Below are positions 8,490 through 14,839 of a stretch of DNA of 50,687 bases, in pieces. The notes beneath the pieces were generated by a model, which made no database searches, was not told the origin of the DNA, and saw nothing but the letters and a program-made list of their open reading frames with translations. Position 1 is the first letter of the stretch, and every line of letters begins with the position of its first letter. This stretch comes from Bacteroidales bacterium (lineage in GTDB: Bacteria > Bacteroidota > Bacteroidia > Bacteroidales > UBA932): the NCBI GenBank assembly GCA_023667095.1, contig JAMPAT010000026.1:1-50687 (forward strand), given 5' to 3'. The position numbers were made by a program, and so were the translations under genes.

Positions 8490-8497
8490 CAAAGATA
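8490..8497 (-). promoter_or_regulatory. Promoter -7 box for the DUF3791 transcript
   Basis: TATCTTTG on the minus strand matches the Bacteroidota TAnnTTTG box. Transcription would start near 8483, about 45 bases before the ATG. No TTG is found at the expected -33 position. Confidence 0.45.
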
Positions 8498-8531
8498 TAA
8501 TAAATTTGTCAATGTCGCGGTTATAAATTGT

Positions 8532-8549
8532 AGATGTATATGTACATCT
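8532..8549. promoter_or_regulatory. Palindromic operator-like site upstream of mdh
   Basis: AGATGTA-TATG-TACATCT is a perfect 7-base inverted repeat. It lies 15 bases upstream of the mdh -7 box and covers the place where a -33 TTG would be. This placement suits an activator or repressor site. The binding protein is unknown. Confidence 0.45.
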
Positions 8550-8564
8550 GTCTTTGGAAATTAT

Positions 8565-8572
8565 TATCTTTG
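8565..8572 (+). promoter_or_regulatory. Promoter -7 box for mdh
   Basis: TATCTTTG fits TAnnTTTG. It predicts a start near 8579 and a leader of about 80 bases to the mdh ATG at 8662. Confidence 0.5.
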
Positions 8573-8661
8573 CAAGTCCTTTGATAGGATATCCGGCATG
8601 GCCTGGAAAGGTGCTGCCGGGGTTTCTTGACGGGAACAACATATAAATTATAGATACTATT

Positions 8662-9648
8662 ATGGATTTTTTGACTAACGAGAAACTGACAATTGTCGGC
8701 GCAGCCGGAATGATCGGTTCAAACATGGCACAGACTGCCCTTATGATGAAGCTTACCCCTAACATCTGCCTCTATGATGTGTACGAGCCAGGTCTCAAGG
8801 GTGTTGTAGCAGAGATGAACCACTGCGCATTCGAGGGTGCAAACATTACCTATACAACTGATCCTGAGGTTGCATTCAAGGATGCAAAATACATCATCTC
8901 TTCAGGTGGAGCACCTCGTAAGGAGGGCATGACACGTGAGGACCTTCTCAAGGGCAACTGCCAGATTGCAGAGGATTTCGGAAAGAATGTGAAGAAATAC
9001 TGTCCTGATGTAAAGCACGTTGTGGTTATCTTCAACCCTGCTGACCTTACAGGTCTTGTAGTGCTTCTCCACTCTGGTCTGAAGCCTTCACAGGTTACTA
9101 CACTTGCTGCCCTTGACTCAACCCGTCTCCAGACTGAGCTTGCAGCAGAGTTCGGGGTACAGCAGTGCAAGGTTACAGGTGCACGTACATACGGTGGACA
9201 CGGTGAAGCTATGGCAGTATTCGCTTCAGGTGTGAAGATTGACGGCAAGCCTCTTTCTGAGATGAACCTCTCTGCAGAGCGTTTCGCAGAGATCAAGCAT
9301 GCTACTATCCAGGGCGGTTCAAACATAATCAAGCTCCGTGGACGTTCTTCATTCCAGAGCCCTGCATATGTTTCTGTTGAGATGATTGCAGCAGCTATGG
9401 GCGGAAAGAAGTTCGAGTGGCCTGCAGGATGCTATGTGAACAATGGCACTTACAACAACGTCATGATGGCAATGCCTACAACAATCGATGCTGACGGTGT
9501 ACATTATGTAGACCCTAAGGGAACAGAGGAGGAGGTTGCAGCCCTCAACGCTTCATACGAGCACCTCTGCAAGATGCGTGACGAGATCATCACCCTCGGC
9601 ATCATCCCTGCAGTTGCAGACTGGAAGACTGTCAATCCGAACCTTTAG
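8662..9648 (+). CDS. mdh: Malate dehydrogenase (NAD-dependent)
   Basis: This cytoplasmic enzyme interconverts malate and oxaloacetate with NAD, in the reductive branch to succinate/propionate typical of Bacteroidales. The 328 residues show the Rossmann glycine motif (IVGAAGMIGSN, about 11-21) and an Asp after the second strand (YDVY). The substrate-binding arginines are in APRKEGMTR (R86, R92) and LDSTR (R155), with D152 and H180 (TYGGHGE) as the relay pair. The codons are strikingly uniform (many ctt, cgt, gca and aag choices), as expected of a highly expressed gene. A hairpin terminator follows. It belongs to the longer 330-residue Bacteroidales MDH form rather than the 312-residue type. 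Confidence 0.93.
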   Translation: MDFLTNEKLTIVGAAGMIGSNMAQTALMMKLTPNICLYDVYEPGLKGVVAEMNHCAFEGANITYTTDPEVAFKDAKYIISSGGAPRKEGMTREDLLKGNCQIAEDFGKNVKKYCPDVKHVVVIFNPADLTGLVVLLHSGLKPSQVTTLAALDSTRLQTELAAEFGVQQCKVTGARTYGGHGEAMAVFASGVKIDGKPLSEMNLSAERFAEIKHATIQGGSNIIKLRGRSSFQSPAYVSVEMIAAAMGGKKFEWPAGCYVNNGTYNNVMMAMPTTIDADGVHYVDPKGTEEEVAALNASYEHLCKMRDEIITLGIIPAVADWKTVNPNL

Positions 9649-9672
9649 TATTTCTGCATAATATGGATTCTA

Positions 9673-9707
9673 CGCTGGCTGGAGTATTCCAGCCGGCGTT
9701 TTTTTGT
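9673..9707 (+). terminator. Rho-independent terminator of mdh
   Basis: GCTGGCTGGA-gtat-TCCAGCCGGC followed by GTTTTTTT: a strong GC stem with a tight 4-base loop and a T run, 25 bases after the mdh stop. Confidence 0.85.
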
Positions 9708-9979
9708 GGGAGGATGCGGAAGTATTGTGCCGGTAGAACCGATGCTTCCTTTTCTTTAATGTCATCCATCATTGCCTTGATTCTGTTCCTTGTCGGGCAT
9801 CGGAAAGTGCCGTACAGCGCGTATAATGCAGATCAAGATGGCAGGTATCCTCAATAAACAGGATATCTGCCATCTTTTGAAATTATAAATAATTAATATT
9901 TAGAATGTTATAATTTTGAACGATGCCCGATACAGGACAAAATTGCCGGATTTTCTGGAGACACCACACTGCAGAGAAT
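9708..9979. other. Intergenic stretch with a second terminator-like hairpin
   Basis: No convincing gene is present. The main structure is a 17-base inverted repeat, AAGATGGCAGGTATCCT / AGGATATCTGCCATCTT (9835-9876, one G-T pair, 8-base loop), ending in a short T run. It may terminate minus-strand transcription from the NigD operon or plus-strand read-through. The remainder is AT-rich and featureless. Confidence 0.55.
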
Positions 9980-10696
9980 TCAATCAATGGACAGTGTCGA
10001 TACTCCGGGGCGGGTGCGGTAGTCGAAGGTAGTGGACTTCTCCTGGCCGAAGGCCTTCCATTTAAGAGTGAGCTTTACTGTCTTGCCTTCAGTATCCGGC
10101 AGGCTTCCGAGGCGGAATGCCACTGTGCTGTAGCCTTCGCGCTGGCTAAGGTCCTTGTTGGCATTGTGCATGAAGCGGACTTCGTAAGGATCATCCGGGT
10201 TCATTCCTGCAATGAGATTGACGGAGTGCTGTACCATTCCGGACCAGCTCCAGTGTGTGAAGAAATGAAGCGTGAGATAACCGTCCTCCACGCTTGTCAT
10301 CCAGCTGTTCATTATCTCTACAGGGTCATTGCCATACAGCTCCGCAAGCTCTTCCTCTGTCTGGCCGTTGTACATAATGGGATCCTTTGTGCGGATGCTG
10401 TCCAGCCTTTCCACTGTCACAACCTTCCCATAGTCTGGGTCGGTGAGGTTTGTCCTGGTATATATTGTATATGCACGTACCTCCCTGTCCTTGAAAGGAG
10501 ACTTCAGATAGCCTTCCGGGCAAAGTGTCTCATTGTCTGTCAACTGCATGTAGTATGAACCGTTTTCAAGGGGCTTTACTGTTACTATTGCTTCCCGATA
10601 CGGCCTGTATTCATTGTTCTTGTGTGAGCATGAACTTAATGCCGAGACAGCGAGTATGGCTGCGGCTCCGATTGTAATTATGCCATTTCTTTTCAT
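9980..10696 (-). CDS. NigD-like lipoprotein (second copy of the sigma operon)
   Basis: The 238-residue protein has a lipoprotein signal (hydrophobic core, then LSSCS; Cys 23). The body matches the NigD-like two-domain family of Bacteroidota. An N-terminal beta domain carries ATVKPLENGSYYMQL-type motifs and SPFKDREVRAY. A C-terminal domain carries YGNDPVEIMNSW, VEDGYLTLHF, HSVNLIAG and a closing KLTLKWKAF. It is strongly similar over its whole length to the NigD-like protein at 12629-13318, so the operon carries two paralogues. It lies last in the operon, 98 bp after the barrel gene. NigD proteins were first noted beside a bacteriocin-type locus, but their function is not established. Surface exposure is inferred. 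Confidence 0.78.
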   Translation of the reverse strand: MKRNGIITIGAAAILAVSALSSCSHKNNEYRPYREAIVTVKPLENGSYYMQLTDNETLCPEGYLKSPFKDREVRAYTIYTRTNLTDPDYGKVVTVERLDSIRTKDPIMYNGQTEEELAELYGNDPVEIMNSWMTSVEDGYLTLHFFTHWSWSGMVQHSVNLIAGMNPDDPYEVRFMHNANKDLSQREGYSTVAFRLGSLPDTEGKTVKLTLKWKAFGQEKSTTFDYRTRPGVSTLSID

Positions 10697-10794
10697 TGTT
10701 GCAAGATTTTTAATTGTTTAACTGACCGGTGCGCTCCATTGCGAACAGCGTGCCATAACCCTTGTCCTGTGCCGGACGCTCTCTGTCTAGCCGT

Positions 10795-12048
10795 TTATTC
10801 TATATTGAACCTCAGGCCAATCCCGAGACTGAAATTGAGCGGATGTGCCGTGTATGGGCTTTCTATTGTTGACCCGTTGCGGAAATGAAAGCTTATTCCG
10901 GGTTCGAGGTATATTCCAACAAAGTCAGTGATATCATACTGTATTCCGCCTGCCGCCTGGACAGACCATTGCAGTGGCCTTATGGACAGCTTCTCATGCT
11001 GAGTGTCGCCTTTTGCACCGTTGTAGAAGTATTCTGTCCTTACAGAGCCTGCTATGCATTTTTCCATTGTCCCTCCAGCAGAGACATACACCCCAAAATG
11101 ACTTGATTCCCATATTACGTAGCTGAAGTTGACCGGAATTCCCAGATAATGAAGTTTCTGGTCACGTGCGTAGTAATAGCTGTCACTGCCGGAGCGTATC
11201 CTGGACATCAGGCATGAATATGTGATGCCGCTCTCAATGCCGAACCTGCCGATGGCATATCTTGCTGTGATGCCGGCGCTGACTGGCTGGAAGTGGCGGG
11301 CCTGTGTCCCTATTTCCTTTTCCTGGTTATATGTCGCGATGTCTGCCATCGGGTCTTCTCCGAAATGGAATGAGGACATTTCACTCCGGGCAACCATTGC
11401 ATCCCCATATCCGCTATGTGAATCCATTGTTCCAGGTGCTCCTCCAAGGCTGATGCTTCCAGAGAATTTTCCGCGTCTTGACCTTTGCGTGTCATTGTCC
11501 TCTACCAATCTGCTGCCTTCCGCCAGGTTTCTTTCTTCCGTACCCCAAAGTGGCGGAAGTTCTTCATTGTCGTGTTGTCCTCTTCCTGTGGAAATGCTTC
11601 CATATTGTGGCTTTTTATCATCTTTGGTAAGTCTGTCATGCTCTTTCCCGGCTGCTTCGGTATCGCATGGAACGATATCTGGATCCATTGCAATTTCTGT
11701 CATTGTACGGTTTTTTGTGTCCTGAAGTGCTGCAGTTGCTGTCACTGGGCTATATGCCGTTTCCGGATTATGTACTGGCTCCTGTATGTCAATGGTTTCT
11801 GTTCCTGAGAGATATGGAATATTGTCTGCAATCAGTTCAGGGCCGGACGGTGATGGCCGGTGCATGAAAACAACAGCAATTGCAATGGCGGCAGCCGCAG
11901 CAGCCGGAATGAACCACAATGCTGCAGGCCGTCTCTTTCTTGACGGGACGGAGGATTCGATTGAATCCCACAGTCCCTCGGGAGAGTCCATGCTGAAATA
12001 CTCCATTGATTCCCTAAGTCCGTTTTTCCACTGTTCCATATTATTCAT
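10795..12048 (-). CDS. Membrane-anchored protein with anti-sigma-like N-terminus and beta-barrel-like C-terminus
   Basis: The 417 residues divide into three parts. Residues 1-40 are charged and cytoplasmic, with WDSIE and a basic SRKRRP end, placed like the N-terminus of anti-sigma factors that bind ECF sigma. Residues 41-63 form one TM helix (Ala/Ile rich). A long low-complexity periplasmic linker runs to about residue 240. The last 170 residues are alternating aromatic/glycine strands ending in LGIGLRFNIE, like small outer-membrane barrels of the PorT type. The start overlaps the end of the sigma gene by 8 bases, so the two are co-translated. It is probably the sigma factor's membrane partner. 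How one chain could span both membranes is unclear; the C-terminal domain may instead stay periplasmic. Confidence 0.75.
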   Translation of the reverse strand: MNNMEQWKNGLRESMEYFSMDSPEGLWDSIESSVPSRKRRPAALWFIPAAAAAAIAIAVVFMHRPSPSGPELIADNIPYLSGTETIDIQEPVHNPETAYSPVTATAALQDTKNRTMTEIAMDPDIVPCDTEAAGKEHDRLTKDDKKPQYGSISTGRGQHDNEELPPLWGTEERNLAEGSRLVEDNDTQRSRRGKFSGSISLGGAPGTMDSHSGYGDAMVARSEMSSFHFGEDPMADIATYNQEKEIGTQARHFQPVSAGITARYAIGRFGIESGITYSCLMSRIRSGSDSYYYARDQKLHYLGIPVNFSYVIWESSHFGVYVSAGGTMEKCIAGSVRTEYFYNGAKGDTQHEKLSIRPLQWSVQAAGGIQYDITDFVGIYLEPGISFHFRNGSTIESPYTAHPLNFSLGIGLRFNIE

Positions 12049-12604
12049 CTGCTGTTTTATATTCCTTTGCCATTCTGGCCATCATCGCCTTGGCCCTGTG
12101 CAGCTGTGAGGCCGAGCTGCCTTCACCGATTCCAAGGATTTCTGCAATCTCCTTATGGCTCTTGTCTTCAAATACATACAGGTTCAGTACTGTCCTGTAG
12201 CCGTCTGGCAGGCTTCTTATCATTTCCATGAGCTTTTCGGGAGGGATGCCGTAGAAGGATTCTTCTTCCTGTTCTGTGTCGGGAATGTCCGGAACAGGTC
12301 CGTCCGACATCAGCAGCTTCCATTTCCGTTTTTTCCGAAGCCTTTTGAGGGATTCGTTGACAACAATCCTGGACATCCAGGCCCTAAGGGAATTGCTGCC
12401 CCTGTCTTCAAATTTGCCTGCGGCACTGAATATCCGGATGAAGCTGTCCTGCAGGATGTCCTTGACTTCGTCATCGTCTGGAATATAACGGGAACAGACA
12501 GCCCTGAGATAGCCTATGTGGTTGTCATATAGCTGTTTCAGGGCTGTCTTGTCTCCTTGGCGTATATGTTTCAGAAGAGCCTTGTCGTCCATCTTTGCAT
12601 ACAT
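12041..12604 (-). CDS. RNA polymerase sigma factor, ECF subfamily
   Basis: The 187-residue protein has the two ECF domains. Sigma-2 (about 15-95) includes YIPDDDEVKDILQDSFIRIF and the DNA-melting stretch SLRAWMSRIVVNESLKRLRKK. Sigma-4 (about 125-180) includes LPDGYRTVLNLYVFED and the helix-turn-helix SHKEIAEILGIGEGSSASQL. It redirects RNA polymerase to its own target promoters and is presumably held inactive by the co-translated membrane protein downstream. The gene is second in the operon, 24 bp after the NigD-like gene. ATG at 12604 is used; a second Met four codons on is possible. Its targets are unknown, but the flanking NigD-like genes are obvious candidates. Confidence 0.88.
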   Translation of the reverse strand: MYAKMDDKALLKHIRQGDKTALKQLYDNHIGYLRAVCSRYIPDDDEVKDILQDSFIRIFSAAGKFEDRGSNSLRAWMSRIVVNESLKRLRKKRKWKLLMSDGPVPDIPDTEQEEESFYGIPPEKLMEMIRSLPDGYRTVLNLYVFEDKSHKEIAEILGIGEGSSASQLHRAKAMMARMAKEYKTADE

Positions 12605-12628
12605 TATGCAGCCTGTATGGATAAGGCC

Positions 12629-13318
12629 TTATAGAGATGGCCTTGTCCTGTAGTCAAATGTGGTGGATTTCTCTCCGCTGAATGATTTCCATTTCAGGGT
12701 CAGCTTGACTGTCTCCCCGTCTGTGTCAGGAAGTTCCGCGAGGCTGAATGCAACCATGCCGTCCTGCCTTGTCCCGTATGTGTCTTCAAAGGCATTGTGC
12801 CTGAATACCACTTCGTATGGGTTGTCTGGATTGGTGCCTGTGAGCAGGTTGACGCTGTGCCTGATATTCCTGTTGCCCCAGACAGTCGTGAAATGGAGTG
12901 TGAGATAGCCGTCTTCCACGTATGTAATCCAGTCATTGTATATCTCGACAGGGTCATTGCCGTATTCGTCCTTTTCACCTTCAAGGGGTGCAGGAACAGT
13001 CTTCTTGGTAAGGATACTGTCTATCCAGTTTACCTTTACTGCCTTGTCATATCCTTCGTGCGGTGCGTCCTCTTCTGTGAAATTAAGGATTGCACGCACT
13101 TCCTTGTCCCCGAAAGGAGACTTTGACAGGTTGGTGGCAACCATTGTTGTCTTTTCGTCCAGCTGCATATAGAATGACCCGTCGACAGGTTTTACAGTCA
13201 CTGTAGCATTGGGGCGCATGTACTGCCATGTGCTGCTGTTGTCTTTGTTGCAAGATGTTGAAAGCAGGGCAGACAGTGCTGCCCAGGCAATTGCCGAAAT
13301 TGTCCTGATGTGTTTCAT
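12629..13318 (-). CDS. NigD-like lipoprotein (first gene of the sigma operon)
   Basis: This 229-residue lipoprotein has a signal peptide ending in LLSTSC (Cys 23). Conserved blocks are shared with the paralogue at 9980-10696: ATVTVKPVDGSFYMQL, SPFGDKEVRA, YGNDPVEIYNDW, VEDGYLTLHF, RHSVNLLTGTNPD, and an identical ending KSTTFDYRTRP. This is the NigD-like family of Bacteroidota outer-envelope lipoproteins. It is the first gene of a four-gene minus-strand operon, immediately before the ECF sigma gene. An inverted repeat lies in its upstream region. Confidence 0.78.
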   Translation of the reverse strand: MKHIRTISAIAWAALSALLSTSCNKDNSSTWQYMRPNATVTVKPVDGSFYMQLDEKTTMVATNLSKSPFGDKEVRAILNFTEEDAPHEGYDKAVKVNWIDSILTKKTVPAPLEGEKDEYGNDPVEIYNDWITYVEDGYLTLHFTTVWGNRNIRHSVNLLTGTNPDNPYEVVFRHNAFEDTYGTRQDGMVAFSLAELPDTDGETVKLTLKWKSFSGEKSTTFDYRTRPSL

Positions 13319-13330
13319 AATATAAATTCA

Positions 13331-13374
13331 TGTAAGGTTTCGTATATTAAATCCATAAATTGAAAAACCTTGCA
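13331..13374. promoter_or_regulatory. Inverted repeat upstream of the NigD/ECF sigma operon
   Basis: TGTAAGGTTT (13331-13340) and AAACCTTGCA (13365-13374) form a 10-base inverted repeat with one mismatch around 24 AT-rich bases, 13 bases upstream of the first start codon. Candidate operator or promoter element of the ECF sigma factor. No TAnnTTTG box is seen here. Confidence 0.35.
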
Positions 13375-13405
13375 TGGAAAATTGCATTTTTTGTCATGAC
13401 GGCAA

Positions 13406-14722
13406 TTATGCCTCTGCCCAGATGTAGACCTTGTCGCCTCTTCTGAGCCTTTCGTCCTTTATCGCTCCCGGTACATCATTGCTGTTGGCTGCCGTTCCGT
13501 CCGGGTCCTGGGATACTTCCATTTCAGAGAAATTCACCGGGACTGAGCAGAATGTGCCTTTGCCGGCTTCGGGAACAGGATTGAGGTTTACACGGATTTC
13601 CGGTACTGTCATTTCTACAACCCCAGTAGACGGGCCGATTATCAGGATCCTGTCACCTGTCCGGACTGTTGCCGACTCCACCAGGATTTCCGCGACTCCT
13701 ATCTTGCTGAACCAGTTGGTGACCTTGCCGCAATAGACTTTTTTCCTTGTTGCCTTGCTGCCGTAGACCTCGCTCCATTCACCGAGCCTTGCGCCCTGGT
13801 AGTAGCCGTCCCAGAATCCACGGTTGAACACCTCTGCAAGCTCGCCTTTGAGTGATGCTGCAAGTTCCTGGGTGTATTCACCTGCGCAGACAGCGTCAGC
13901 AGCCCTCCTGTAGCATGATGCGACCCTCTTGACATATTCAGCGGAACGCGCCCTTCCCTCAATCTTGAACACAGTGACTCCGGCATCAATGATCTTGTCC
14001 ATGAACTCTATTGTGCATAGGTCCTTTGGAGACATTATGTATTTGTTGTCCACATGGAGCTGGTTGCCTGTCTCAAGGTCGGTGACCTCATATCCGCGGC
14101 GGCAGATCTGGTAGCATGAACCGCGGTTGGCCGAGGCACCGTATTCATGCAGGCTGAGGTAGCATTTGCCTGAAATAGCCATGCAGAGTGCCCCGTGGGC
14201 GAACATCTCAATCTCGACAGGCCTTCCGGAAGGCCCGCAGATGTGCTCACTGTCTATAGTTGCCTTTATCTCCTTTACCTGGTGCAGGTTCAGCTCCCTT
14301 GCAAGTACAATGACATCTGCAAACTGGGCATAGAACCTGAGGGCTTCCGCATTGGAAATGCTGAGCTGTGTCGAGATGTGTACCTCTATCCCTATCTGCC
14401 TTGCATACATTATGGCTGCCATGTCGGATGCGATTACTGCCGTGATGCCGGCCTCCTTGGCTGCATCAAGGGTGTGTTTCATGTCCTCCAGGTCTTCATT
14501 GTAGAGCACAATGTTGAGGGTCAGGTAGGTCTTGACTCCATGGCTGCGGCATATCCCGCAGATTTCCTCCAGGTCGGTCATCTTGAAATTGTTGGCCGAG
14601 TGGGACCTCATGTTCAGTCTTTCCACTCCGAAATATACGGAATCCGCACCACCCTGTATTGCTGCATGGAGGCATTCGAAATTGCCTGCCGGTGCCATTA
14701 TCTCTATGTCTTTCCTGTCCAT
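13406..14722 (-). CDS. trhP: U32 family protein, TrhP-type tRNA hydroxylation protein
   Basis: The 438-residue protein begins with the U32 signature (IMAPAGNFECLHAAIQGGADSVYFG). It carries the U32 core EMFAHGALCMAISGKCYLS and NRGSCYQICRR. Cys 180, 187, 203 and 207 form the four-cysteine set thought to hold an iron-sulfur cluster. The C-terminal beta-barrel extension (RTGDRILIIGP and following) is that of the YegQ/TrhP branch, which takes part in 5-hydroxyuridine formation at the wobble position of tRNA from prephenate. The older label for this family is collagenase-like peptidase. The gene stands alone and is divergent from the GH63-like gene. Confidence 0.85.
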   Translation of the reverse strand: MDRKDIEIMAPAGNFECLHAAIQGGADSVYFGVERLNMRSHSANNFKMTDLEEICGICRSHGVKTYLTLNIVLYNEDLEDMKHTLDAAKEAGITAVIASDMAAIMYARQIGIEVHISTQLSISNAEALRFYAQFADVIVLARELNLHQVKEIKATIDSEHICGPSGRPVEIEMFAHGALCMAISGKCYLSLHEYGASANRGSCYQICRRGYEVTDLETGNQLHVDNKYIMSPKDLCTIEFMDKIIDAGVTVFKIEGRARSAEYVKRVASCYRRAADAVCAGEYTQELAASLKGELAEVFNRGFWDGYYQGARLGEWSEVYGSKATRKKVYCGKVTNWFSKIGVAEILVESATVRTGDRILIIGPSTGVVEMTVPEIRVNLNPVPEAGKGTFCSVPVNFSEMEVSQDPDGTAANSNDVPGAIKDERLRRGDKVYIWAEA

Positions 14723-14758
14723 TTCCTATAGTCACTGATAAAATTGTCTCAAAGATTG

Positions 14759-14766
14759 CAAATTTA
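14759..14766 (-). promoter_or_regulatory. Promoter -7 box for trhP
   Basis: TAAATTTG on the minus strand fits TAnnTTTG and lies 37 bases before the trhP start codon. No clear -33 TTG. Confidence 0.45.
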
Positions 14767-14788
14767 CTAAAAGTAGTTCTGATATGCT

Positions 14789-14818
14789 TTGAAAAACATT
14801 GCAAATTTGATAGGTTTG
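14789..14818 (+). promoter_or_regulatory. Promoter of the GH63-like gene
   Basis: TTG (14789-14791), a 19-base spacer and TAGGTTTG (14811-14818) make a full Bacteroidota promoter. It predicts transcription from about 14824, which rules out an upstream ATG at 14789 and sets the gene start at 14840. Confidence 0.7.
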
Positions 14819-14839
14819 CAGATAAAGTATTGTGTATCT

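Noticed and set aside
9663..9857. Small plus-strand frame of 64 codons after mdh
   Set aside because: It runs through the mdh terminator and the second hairpin.
9923..10558. Plus-strand frame of 211 codons
   Set aside because: Opposite strand of the NigD-like lipoprotein gene, which has a clear lipobox and a paralogue.
13406..14722. Secreted collagenase or protease
   Set aside because: The U32 label suggests a peptidase, but there is no signal peptide, and the four-cysteine core and C-terminal barrel fit the tRNA-hydroxylation (TrhP) branch.
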